This document shows positions 23,177 through 32,528 of a DNA stretch of 64,000 bases, piece by piece (position 1 is the stretch's first letter; each line of letters begins with the position of its first letter). Made by a program: the position numbers and the translations under genes. Source of the DNA: Nymphaea colorata (lineage: Eukaryota > Streptophyta > Magnoliopsida > Nymphaeales > Nymphaeaceae); contig NC_045138.2 in NCBI RefSeq assembly GCF_008831285.2, positions 16,277,934-16,341,933 of the forward strand, in the 5' to 3' direction. The notes under the pieces are model-generated. The model had not been told where the DNA came from. It did no database searches and saw only the letters and a program-made list of their open reading frames with translations.

Positions 23177-23454
23177 ACGTGAGTTATGAATGCCGTTGCC
23201 ACGGCGGAATGACGCTTTTTTTGTCCTTTCTCTGTTTGTTAGGTAGGTAGTCCTCATCCCACTGAAAAAAATAACGTCTTCTCTGAATGAAAGAAGTGAT
23301 CGAGATATTGGAGGGGAAGGCTCCCTCTTCCCGTTTACTCGACCGGCGGGCAACGGAAGACTTCTTCTTCGATCGTGACTAAAAAGAAATCACAAACTTT
23401 TGGATGTGATCGAAGAATGAGACTACCTTTTCGATGGTTAAATAAAACGATTCT

Positions 23455-23615
23455 TACGTAATGTAGCTTTTTGCCATCTAAAAATGGAAATGAAAGATTA
23501 CAGAAATCTTTGTGAACGCACTCAGGCTTCTGTTGACCAAATCTATAGCATTAACAAACAAATATATATGTGGATCAACAATTTAGATGCTGATAGAAAA
23601 GATTACCAATTGGAA
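23455..23615. repeat. block homologous to the BAHD copy 3 3' flank (32225-32350)
   Basis: Shared words include TACGTAA, TTTTGCCATC, AATATATATGTG/AGGTATATATGTG, ATCAACAATT and AGAT..TG.TA. The partner lies just 3' of BAHD copy 3, but no BAHD coding sequence remains to the right of this block before 25.1 kb. It may be the footprint of a lost unit. Confidence 0.5.
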
Positions 23616-25139
23616 TATATGTTAACAGTATAATATTGCAAGATGTAGTTTAAAAAAGCTAATGCAAAGAATAAGCATGAATGAATAATTGTCCGCAATA
23701 ATGGTGGGGAGACCTCTCGGCAGATTCTCAAGATCTGCAGTTTAATCAAACTGAGGATCTTTGTAACGTGGACCTTAAATCCACGTTACAAGCAAAAAAT
23801 CATGTATTTAAGGTCGGATTGGGGGAGGGAGGGGGCTAAGGGAGAAGGAAAGGGGGCAAAACATTCCAATTATGCATGCTTTCAAATAAATTTAATTAGT
23901 TTAGCCATAATCTGCAATTCGTGGAAGGAAAATAAAAAAGTTCGCTACATCCTATCATCACCAATTCCTTAAGCCACGGATCTCAATTTTGAAGTCTGAC
24001 CCCTCCCTGTACACTACATTATGGATTCCACATCCACATTATCAAACTGTGGATTTCAGCCATCGTGAGTTTCGAATCCTCTCGAACCTGAGATCTGTGG
24101 GGAATCAAATGCAACCTAAGTCTGTTTTTCTTCAATATTTTTTGTCCCTTTTTTTGCAATCTAAAATTTGGTCGTTCTTGAAGTGTTGTCCTAGAAAGTC
24201 GAGAGAAGGAACATAACAGCCAAGGAAAATGTTTAGATGTCATATTCCAAGAATCTTTTCTTGCCGGTTTATGTTTAGAAGTATTTATGAAATACATAAG
24301 CCAAGGAAAACATTTCAAATGAGTGTTGAAGAATTAGCATGTTGCTTTCCAAAAAAAGAAGAAAGAACCTTACATGATTTACCACCTTGTAACATTAATA
24401 AAGTTGATTGAACAGTTCATATTCAACATAAATAGTCGTTATGTTTTTTTATGCTTGGTGATGCGACGGCTGGAAGAGAAAGCTGACGATTCGTTAGGTT
24501 TGTCTTTGGCCAAAAGAAGGAAATAAATGGGACGAATTATACGACTTTTCAATCCCTAACCACCAACAGATTAAAATAAAAAAAGGAATTAAAAATTGTA
24601 AAAACCACTAATAGACACTAATTAAGAAAGATGGAAAAAGTGGGGGGCGCAGTCCTTCCTAGACTTATACTTTTCCTCTTTTGGCAGTCACGCGTGGTTT
24701 TCAATCTAATTGCGTTACGCACAAGCAGTTCGGCCCTTGTATAAGATCCCCATGCACATCTAGTAACTTCCTTTAGATATATAACAATATGGTTGATGTA
24801 ATCGAAAGATGCTCAACCAGAAGATTTATGTAGATCATGGTGGTTATTGCAGCTATCAAATTTATATAAACTTTACTTCTTGAACTACCCAATAGCAATT
24901 CCAAAAGCCAGAATCGGGTGTGACAGGGTGCTACTTAACAATAAAACTTTGCCTTTATATTGTGCTTCATGCAGCAGTACATGATCCAGACTTTACATAT
25001 CCAACATTTATTAGGTCTAGGATAAGGGTGGTGAGCCATCATAGATCAAATTTAACAAAATGTAAAAATCTTTTGATATTATATGATCAACTTTAACTTA
25101 TAGAGATTAACCAAAGTCTGTTGCGTTGAGGCATGTGAT
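23616..25139. other. intergenic region, no gene seen
   Basis: AT-rich with a purine-rich GGGGGAGGGAGGGGG patch near 23820-23855. Short frames at 23989-24411 have no recognised features. AGCCAAGGAAAA(T/C)(G/A)TTT occurs twice around 24220 and 24300. Confidence 0.4.
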
Positions 25140-25690
25140 TAAGACTTTACCTCCTCTTGACATTAATGTTGTTAGTTAGCAAGTTCGTGATAAGTAATGA
25201 TTAATTTCACATCGTTCTCATGAAAAAATATGTACATGATATAGGTCTTAGCTAGTAAACACAGACAGCTTCGCGTAGTTTTTAGTTTGAAGGGGTAAAC
25301 ATAAATGCAAATCTTCATGGATAGCTGTTACCAAGAGGCCTCTTATTAAAGTCCTACAGAAAAAGTTGTGCCCAAAAAAGATTTTAATAGTCGGACTTTC
25401 CCCCACGCACCCAAAAGTGAGGCTTTTAGTAGCCTTCAATTTAGCAAACTACGTGTCACTGTTCAAGTTGGTCCCCCGTTGAATACCTCTGTCTTACACT
25501 CTCCATCCTCAGGCGGTTTCAAGAGTTCTAAACTAGCGTGTTGAAGATGGAGAAGAGTTCAGAAAAAGAAGGCTCTTACCCGCAGTTAACTTATTTTGGT
25601 TAATTAAAGCGTGAGTCCAATCTTCGTTTAATTCGCTTCGTGGAAGGTCGATGAGCAGATCAATTTAGTCTCCCATTCGCATTTTTAACA
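25140..25690. repeat. BAHD copy 2 3' flank, duplicated at 37630-38000
   Basis: Both blocks carry in order GTTGTTAGTT, AAATATGTACATGAT/AAAATGTACATGATT, GCAAATCTTCATGGATA, CTTCAATTTAGC, CTCCATCCTCAGG, TCTAAA(C/T)TAGCGT and GTCTTCC/ATCTTCG. Here the block lies about 400 bp past the stop of BAHD copy 2. The partner at 37.6-38.0 kb has no BAHD gene next to it. Confidence 0.7.
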
Positions 25691-26085
25691 GTATCTTATC
25701 TTTTCCATCGTTTTGTTCTTAATGAATAGGCATATCATTAAAAGAATTAAATCCAAATACAGGTTTGGTGAACAAGGATGCATCATTCCCGGATTCGAAA
25801 TAACTATTCATGAGAAATATGATATTACAAGTAGAACTGTATTCATATATAAATACCTCCACACCAAAGAGTGGAAAAAGGGACAGAAAAAAATGGAAAA
25901 AAAGAATCAACTGTTCTTCTGATATTAGAATATAAGGCCCACTTTTCCGGCCAAGCATATATTGTTACAAGTATTCTGATCTTTTGTTGGTGCAAGAAAA
26001 AATGATCCTTGGAATCATAGAGCATTGGACTAATCTTATAACAAGATGAATGAATTTAAAAAATTGGCACTGAGTCTCTTCCTTT

Positions 26086-27378
26086 CTACTCCAGCGAGTA
26101 GAAGTCTTCTTTGAAGGACCCCATGTTCTTCTCAAACAGAGGAACGAAGGCATCGATATCTCCGTTACCATTGACGGACGGCGCGACAATCAAGAGTCCT
26201 TCGACAGGCAGATAGGAAGGCACAAAGAGGTCGGGGCACCCTGCGCCGAAGTCCAAGTCGTAGAAGGGGAACCGGAGCCAGCAGTCCACCTCCAGGTCTG
26301 GGCTCAGCACCATCTCGTCCGCGTCTGTGCTCGACACCAGCCCTTCCATCTTCTCCTGCGAGCTCGAGAAGTCGATGAAGGACCTGAAGTAGTCGTCGTC
26401 CACCCGAGCGACTGCATCGTGTATGAGCCTCGCTGCATGACCCACCGGCTTCGCCAAAAGGTCCTCGGCCTTGGACTGCGGCAGAGCCCACAGCACCACG
26501 TTGCCGAAATACCTCATGGGCACCGGCGGGTTGCTCATTCTAGCGCGTCCGTTAACAGCGATCTTAATCTTGGTGATCTGCTTCCCGTCGAGCCTTCTGG
26601 CTCTGGTAATCTTCCTCCACAGGTGAGCAAGAAGACACTCAAATGTAGTAAAAGGCTTTTTATAGGGGCAATCCACCGCGGCCCTGTTCTTCAGTTTTGC
26701 TAGAAACTCCGACGAAAAATGTGCTTTGTGCACCACTATGGTGTCGCCGGAGTCCGAGTGGCTGATCTTTTGGCGGTCGAGGTATTCGACGCCGCGATGA
26801 TCGAACTGGTAACGAGGAGGGTTGCGGGGGACGAAGATGGAACGGTCATGAAGAGGAAGAGGGTCCATGGGAAGGCCGCGCACGGCTCTGCCCCATGCAA
26901 CCAGGAAATGGCTGGTGGAGAACCCGTCGGCGATCATATGGTGGGTAGTGACGCCCACAACCAGGGAGCCACAGGCGAACCTAGTGAGCTGCACCTGAGC
27001 CAGTTCCTCTATGCCGGTGATGGGCAGGTGCAGATCAAGGTAGTCGGGGGAAGGCTTGTCCATATTACCAAGAGGGTAGTCGCAAGTGGCTTCGACAAAG
27101 CGCATGCCCTGGTCACTGAGGAGGATGCAGCGGCGGCCGTCCTCGTCGTAGACGAGCCGGCCGGCCCACTCTCTATACTCGGCGAGAGCCATGCGTAGGC
27201 CCTGCTCGATGACCTTGTTGGCCGGATTTGGCGGTCGGTAGGCATACAAGGTGGCTACGTGGGTGTCGAAGCTGACTGTGTCGAATGGGCTGAGAGGGAT
27301 GAAGACATCGGTGGGAGGATGGTTGGAGGTGGGGTAGCTGGGCTTGAGGAGCCTTGAACTCTCCCTCTTGATCTTCAT
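26086..27378 (-). CDS. BAHD hydroxycinnamoyl-CoA:amine N-acyltransferase-like, copy 2
   Basis: Intronless, 430 residues. Same ACT/THT/PHT-type BAHD enzyme as its neighbours. Catalytic HxxxD is H147-D151 (VTTHHMIADGF). DFGWG is altered to DFGAG at 376-380. Other family blocks are EYREWAGRLV, LTRFACGSLVVG, TTFECLLAHLWRK and PMRYFGNVVLW. An in-frame Met exists 47 codons upstream at 27519. I chose the Met at 27378 because MKIKRESSRLLKPSYP aligns with the other copies and because the TATA-like box at 27470 lies downstream of the longer start. It is very close to copy 3, with scattered substitutions and no indel, so the pair is a recent duplicate. A likely cytosolic phenolamide-forming enzyme; substrate not predictable. 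Confidence 0.92.
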   Translation of the reverse strand: MKIKRESSRLLKPSYPTSNHPPTDVFIPLSPFDTVSFDTHVATLYAYRPPNPANKVIEQGLRMALAEYREWAGRLVYDEDGRRCILLSDQGMRFVEATCDYPLGNMDKPSPDYLDLHLPITGIEELAQVQLTRFACGSLVVGVTTHHMIADGFSTSHFLVAWGRAVRGLPMDPLPLHDRSIFVPRNPPRYQFDHRGVEYLDRQKISHSDSGDTIVVHKAHFSSEFLAKLKNRAAVDCPYKKPFTTFECLLAHLWRKITRARRLDGKQITKIKIAVNGRARMSNPPVPMRYFGNVVLWALPQSKAEDLLAKPVGHAARLIHDAVARVDDDYFRSFIDFSSSQEKMEGLVSSTDADEMVLSPDLEVDCWLRFPFYDLDFGAGCPDLFVPSYLPVEGLLIVAPSVNGNGDIDAFVPLFEKNMGSFKEDFYSLE

Positions 27379-27469
27379 AGTGATCTTATGATGAAGAAGA
27401 GTAAGGGGAGGGGAGGACTCTAATGGCGAGATCTCCGGAGATGGTGTAAATTGGATCGTTGGGTTGGTG

Positions 27470-27478
27470 CTTAAATAA
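27470..27478 (-). promoter_or_regulatory. TATA-like box of BAHD copy 2 (TTATTTAAG)
   Basis: CTTAAATAA on the plus strand, about 95 bp upstream of the chosen start codon. The identical nonamer lies about 140 bp upstream of copy 3. Its position argues that the in-frame Met at 27519 is outside the transcript. Confidence 0.5.
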
Positions 27479-27844
27479 GGAAGGTGGAAGTGGGAGGGAG
27501 GAGGTAGAGGAAGGATCAATGGCCCACTTGGAACGCAGACGCCTGCCTGATCATATCCACCATAGCAAATTAGGTGGGCTGCTATTATTTGTCTTCTTCT
27601 CTGTTACGAGGAAACCAGAGGGGACCCTCTGCTTAGCTTCGTCGGAAACATCGGTCGTGGAGATATCGTTCTTCCATGGTGGCCTACGAACGGGTCCACC
27701 CTATTTTGGATGAGGCCTTCGTGGAAAGACATGGAATGCTGCTTCTTCGTGTCGCAGCGTTTTAGATGCCAGGGTGACCTTAAAAGTCATTCAAAGTTAT
27801 CGAGTAGGAGGGAGAGTTTTGTATGCTGCCATGTTCATCATATT

Positions 27845-28060
27845 ATCAACATATATATTTATTTTTATGCTCTAATATTGTATATGCATAAGATAACAAA
27901 TATGTATGAAATAATAAATAAATATAAGATAATATTTATGAAATAATAAAAAATTTATGAGATAATAAGATGTTAAACAATAAGATGATGCTAAACACAA
28001 ATATGAGATAATGTTTGTAAAATAATAAAATATTTATCAAGCAATGAGATAATGAAAGGT
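27845..28060. repeat. degenerate GAGATAATGTTTAT array, related to 56440-56720
   Basis: Repeated words TATGAGATAATG, TTTATGA and AAATAATAAA, preceded by GTATATGCATAAGATAAC. The second locus begins CATATGCATGTGCATAAAATAACAAATA and continues with the same words. Here it forms part of roughly 1 kb of extra sequence in the copy 2 promoter compared with copy 3. Confidence 0.65.
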
Positions 28061-28504
28061 GTGTCAATGAAAAACCAACATCAAATTTTCATCATTATCT
28101 ATGGCCAAGAAAGAAGAGGGCGAACCTCTCCTCCTTTCCCATACTCCCCAAGAACTAGGGTTGTTTGCTTAAAAAGAATAGCACAACAAATTTTGTCTTT
28201 CTCACGTTATTCATAACTGGACATTCCAGAGATGGTCATTTCTGGTGTCGTTTGATAGTTGAAATGCTTTGTGAGTACTGTATTACTTTACCTGAAATAT
28301 TAGAGTAGCTTCATAAAACACTAAAATTAACTGTCCATGAATAAACTTCAATTTTGGAGGCAATGCTAGGAAACACTTATAAAGTGTTCCACTCGTGGAA
28401 TGACCCTTTCGTGTGGTTGCAAGGATGAGATCAAATGATTTTTGTTTAAAAAATGAAAAGGATAGAAATGAAAGTCCATTTTAGGCCAAGGATTGACCAA
28501 AGCT

Positions 28505-28590
28505 AAGTGGCTTGAGAAAATGACATTTCGATTGGACTGGAGATGATATGTTGGAAATATTCAATGTATTCCGCTTGTATTTCTCATTTT
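28505..28590. repeat. BAHD 5' flank segment shared with 34010-34095
   Basis: CTTGAGAAAATGACATTTCG followed by ATT(G)GA(C)..GG and TCAATGTATTCCGC corresponds to CTTGAGAAAATGACGTTTCG and CAAACATATTCGGC upstream of copy 3. It lies about 1.1 kb from the copy 2 start but only about 0.2 kb from the copy 3 start, which brackets an insertion in the copy 2 promoter. Confidence 0.6.
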
Positions 28591-29599
28591 GGATGAAGAT
28601 CTTTGAAAATGAGTGGGATTCGTGTGCCGAACAAGAACCTGGTTATATGCACGTGCCCAATTTTTTGTGCATAGTATGGTTAATGACAAAAATATCCCCA
28701 GTTTACACTGAAAAAAGAAAACTATATTGTAAAGGCGAAAATGAAAAAAGTAAAAAGAATAGAAAGAACATTCCTTTTTAAAAAATTTCCAAATCCCATG
28801 TACTGCCCACCAAAGACACCAAAATGGTAGCGTAAGGCACACGCTGCACCTCACCAACATGCACGCACACAAAGACACAGGTAAGGGACGTTGCTAGCTA
28901 TAGAAACTTGAAAGTGCATGGTGGGTAAATTACTGACTATAATCTCTTTTATCAGTCATGTTTTGTTATGCTTTCAAAATAAGCAGTACATATTCTCTTC
29001 ATTCCATAGTTACAAATAGATAGAAAAAACCATTGAGACAAGTAAAAACTGACCGAACCGCTATCAGTATCTGATTGTGAAAATTCTCCCCTTGAATGTG
29101 CAAGTTCGAATTTAGAAGCTGCGAGTGGAAACAAGAGAAAAATGATCCGAACCAATATCAGTATCTGATTGGGAAAATCTTCGCCTTAAATGTGCAAGGA
29201 CAAAGTTGCAAGTGGAAGCTAGATAGTACCACGACGACTAAACGAGGGCGAAGCTAGTAAGCAAGTGAAATGTGAAGTAAAACAGTTATGAATAGAACAT
29301 TATATGAAGATGCAATAATTGCTTAAGTTTTTAATGTAGATAATTACAAGCTTTATTTAAACACAAAAGAAAGTGAATATATATGCCAGACTCTACACAT
29401 TAATTAATTTCAAGAAAGACGATCCTCAACTCAAATCAAGACTATGGAATACTATGACTTTAGCAGCCTCTATCATCAAACTGATGACGAGATGAAGAGG
29501 ATAATATATACATCATAAAACACCTTGTTTAATGATGTGAATAATGCACATCATTTGCGCTGCACCATAGTACGTGACGAAGATAAGTAAATAATTAAT

Positions 29600-29880
29600 T
29601 GCGAATCTCAACAACCCACGGACGGAGACCGGCGGGGTATGTGGCGGCACGGTGGGTGGGGTCAAGGTCAAGGTCGAAGGTTTGAATGGCTGAAGAGCAG
29701 AGCACGTCAGCAGTAGATTAGGAGAAAACGTAAACGTAAGCTACCAATGTCCTTTCTCTGATACATCGTCCGTATCCCACGCCTGAGAAAACTAACGCCT
29801 TCTCTCGATTAAAAAATGATCGAGATCTTGGAGGGGAAGGGTCCGTCTTCCCATTGACCCGACCGGCCGGCCGCCATCTC
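29600..29880. repeat. duplicated BAHD 5' flank, copy B (partner 22430-23380)
   Basis: The compact, uninterrupted version of the block upstream of copy 1. It has TGCGAATCTCAACAACCC, GTGGCGGCACGGTG, GTTTGAATGGCTGAAGAG, GAGAAAACGT and GATCTTGGAGGGGAAGG. It defines what was inserted in the other copy. Confidence 0.72.
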
Positions 29881-30013
29881 AGGCGTGGTGATCGGAAAGT
29901 GAGGCCTGACGTCATTCATATGACACTCGCACCTCTCTCTTCCACTTTCGTCTTTCTTCATTGGCAATATTGGACGGCTTCCTCACGGCATCCTCTTTTC
30001 ATTTCATGTGAAA

Positions 30014-31021
30014 GTAGGTGCAATAAATTGAAGAGGAGATATCAAAAAGAACTATTTCCTAGCAGTAGCAAAAGAAAAACCAATGTTGATGCAAACAATA
30101 GGCGCAATAAATTCACGTGGGGAGACCAAACTCGACCATTCCCTGCCAACCATTATCACAAGAAACGTGTACGGGTATTATATGGCAAGAAAAAAGATAG
30201 TTATAATACGATAAAGTTGTATATCTCGAGAATAAAATGAAAAAATCTCGATAAATTTTTAAAAATTTACAATATTTATTTAATCCTAAAAATTATAAAA
30301 AAATAAAAAAATATGAAAAAAACGCAAAAAATAATATCCGTATAATATGCATCTTATACACATTTTTTTTATTTGCTGACTTTCTTTTTTTAAAAAAAGG
30401 GAAATAAAACATGTATTATATGACTGACGGACAAAAACCAAAGTGGGGAGGCCAAGAAGGACCATTACCTACCAGCAACAGAACAAAAAGGAAGGTTGAT
30501 GCAAACAATAAGTGCAAGAAATTTTTCGTGATGGGATACCATTTTTTCAAATTAAAAAATTCACATGTAAATTTTTAAAAAAAATTGGCGTGAGGCCAGG
30601 GCCGTGCGAGCCCTACTGTGGCTCCGCCCTTGGAAGTGGGGATACCAAACAGGACCATTCCTTGTCAGCAAAGAACAAAAACGGACCATGTCGTAGCAAA
30701 AGAGAAACCACCGTTAATGCAAACAATAAGTGCAATAAATTGAAGATGGGAAATAAAAAAGGACCATTTCCTACCAGTACCAAAAGAAAAGCCACTGTTG
30801 ATGCAGATAATAAGTGCAATAAATTGACGTGGAGAAATCAAACTTGACCATTCAGAACAAAAACCACTGTTGATGCAAACAATAAACACAATAAATTGAT
30901 GTGGGGGAGACCAAATCGGTGCAAGCACAAAACAAAAACCACTATTACGGCAAACAATAAGTGCAATAAATTGAAGTGGGGAGACCACATGACCATTCCC
31001 TACCAGCACCAAAACAAAAAC
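30014..31021. repeat. degenerate minisatellite, about 70-85 bp unit, at least 6 copies
   Basis: Units contain (GTTGATGC)AAACAATAAGTGCAATAAATTGA, then GTGGGGAGACCAAA, GACCATTCCCTACCAGCACC and AAAACAAAAACC. GTTGATGCAAACAATA-type starts occur near 30083, 30494, 30712, 30797, 30872 and 30942. An AT-rich insertion (30160-30420) splits the first units from the rest. Open frames across it on both strands are only periodic read-through. The array fills the spacer between BAHD copies 2 and 3. Confidence 0.85.
30160..30420. mobile_element. AT-rich insertion related to the 16.64-16.85 kb element interior
   Basis: Shares GTATTATATGG/ATATTATATGG, AAAGTTGTATAT(C/T)TCGAGAATA, GATAAATTTTTAAAAA/GGTAAATTTTTAAAAA, AAAATTATAAAAAAATAAAAA and TATAATATGCATCTTATACA-like sequence with 16640-16870. 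It interrupts the minisatellite. It is probably a partial MITE copy with no coding sequence. Confidence 0.5.
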
Positions 31022-31170
31022 CTGTACCATCTATACAAAGAACACCCACAAAAATTACTTATTCTTATATTGATATATGAGAGTATTGTTTTATTTGCAT
31101 ATTAATGCTTCTTGAAAATTTAAAATCTTATTACTAGCAAATTTTTTTTAGCTCAGCCACTGTTTACAGT

Positions 31171-31416
31171 TAGACCTGGACAACGGGTCGGGCCCGGCCC
31201 GTTTGGTAATAATTTTTTTAATTATAAAATAAATTTTAGTAATATAAAATATATTTTTAATAACAAAATACATATTATTAAATTTTAAAAAAATTAAAAA
31301 ATTATTTTTTTTTTAATTATAAAGCTGGGGTGGACCAACCCAGGCAGCACATCAAGCCCAAGGCCCTGCCCACCGGGCGGAGAACCCGATGGGTACCCGA
31401 CCCTTGCCCAGGTCTA
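31171..31416. mobile_element. hAT-like MITE, 246 bp, with 8-bp target duplication
   Basis: The left terminus TAGACCTGGACAACGGGTCG matches the reverse complement of the right terminus, TAGACCTGGGCAAGGGTCGG. The flanks are TTTACAGT (31163-31170) and CTTACAGT (31417-31424), seven of eight identical, the length made by hAT transposases. GC-rich ends surround an AT-rich middle. Non-autonomous, no open frame. Confidence 0.85.
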
Positions 31417-31424
31417 CTTACAGT

Positions 31425-32224
31425 CCCAAAACAATTTTTACCGGCATCTTTATCACAAATAAAAATTCCCAACCCATTGCCTCTAACCGGTAATATCCTC
31501 TCTTCCTTGGATCGCAAAGGGGTACAATGACGGCAACCATGGAAATTGCTTGAAATACTAACGCCACTTCAGTCTTATGTTCCCTCGTTCAAGCTTCATC
31601 TGAAATCATACCCTTAATGGGAAGATTATACATCTTAAATCAAGTGTTCTCTATGCATCAAAACCTACTCCACTAACACTTGAACACTAGTATGGAGGAG
31701 CCCACCAACAAAATAATGCAGACTATCGTTTGACTCGTACAAGAACCAACAACTTTCATTTCATTGAGGGGCATTATCGTCTTTTTAAATGATCCATAAA
31801 AGGATTTTTGTCCCTCACAAAAGGTGCTTTTTCACCTTTTATCTTTCGCACCTGTCATTTGTGGAGAATCTCATCGGTTTTAATGCTCGGGGCATTTTCG
31901 TCATTTAAACTCTCCGGCCATTGGGTTCAATTATTGCGGTCGAGCCGAGCCTTGCCTAATATTCCTTCTAGAAGTTCGGGTCTCTCGAGGGCCCTGAAAT
32001 ATTTAACTCCCCCATACGACATTCTGAAAAATTATCATTTGGTCTATATTAAAAGTTTCCAAAATTATATAACGGCACTTTTTAGAAAAGGATATTTGAA
32101 TAAAAAAAATATCTAGCGTGGATCCACCAGCTTTGCTAGTTGGATTCGATTATAAATTATAAGATTCAAAGGTGATTATATACGCAGGTTCAATAACATT
32201 TGGACGGTTAACTAATGGGAAGTT
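31425..32224. other. intergenic region, nothing recognised
   Basis: About 800 bp between the hAT MITE and the 3' flank of BAHD copy 3. Only short frames on both strands. No repeats or RNA genes noticed. Confidence 0.4.
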
Positions 32225-32350
32225 CTGTACGTAACCCTTTTGCCATCCAAAGAAATGGACAAAGATTCGTTTGAATAAGTTTCTAGCATTAATTCAAAGG
32301 TATATATGTGCATCAACAATTCAGATATTGTATAAGAAAGCTTACTCATT
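32225..32350. repeat. 3' flank block of BAHD copy 3 shared with 23455-23615
   Basis: TACGTAACCCTTTTGCCATC, then AAGGTATATATGTGCATCAA and CAATTCAGAT, in the same order as at 23.46-23.6 kb. It ends about 180 bp from the copy 3 stop codon. Confidence 0.5.
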
Positions 32351-32528
32351 TGCATCCAAACTCAATTCTCCGTGAACATTCAATTTCGAAACATATTTAA
32401 CAACGCGTTCATTCTTAGACATCATAAGTTTACATCACTGTACTACACTACGAAGTAAAAACATTTAATCATATTTAGAGTTGCATCGTATCATTTATAA
32501 AGAGGAAATGTTCATTTCCCCCCTACTC

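Larger units (their letters stand above)
22430..23380. repeat. duplicated BAHD 5' flank, copy A (partner 29600-29880)
   Basis: Shared words in the same order include TGTGAATCTCAACAACCC, GGTTTGAACGGCTGAAGAG, GAGAAAACGT, TGTCCTTTCTCTG, TTGGAGGGGAAGG and CGACCGGCGGG. The partner lies about 2.3 kb upstream of BAHD copy 2, and this one lies 2-3 kb upstream of copy 1. This copy is longer because of an inserted TCGAG-rich element and two tandem duplications. Confidence 0.75.

Noticed and set aside
24019..24411. Overlapping frames on both strands around 24.0-24.4 kb as a small gene
   Set aside because: No splice structure, no motif and no preference for one strand.
26719..27198. Long plus-strand open frame antisense to BAHD copy 2 (and the like at 33162-33731, 19889-20305 and, on the minus strand, 62646-63065 and 63090-63884)
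   Set aside because: These mirror frames recur in all copies because GC-rich third positions remove stops on the opposite strand. Their residues change wherever the sense frame has synonymous changes, and no family features are seen.
27379..27519. N-terminal extension of BAHD copy 2 from the Met at 27519 (and of copy 3 from 34112)
   Set aside because: The extensions are not conserved between copies, and the TATA-like boxes at 27470 and 33957 lie inside or downstream of them. The conserved MKIKRESS start is preferred.
30512..31030. Open frames of 111-121 codons on both strands across the 30-31 kb minisatellite
   Set aside because: They follow the repeat period (repeated NNKCNKL on plus, FIVFIVCINSGF on minus), so they are read-through of a tandem repeat.
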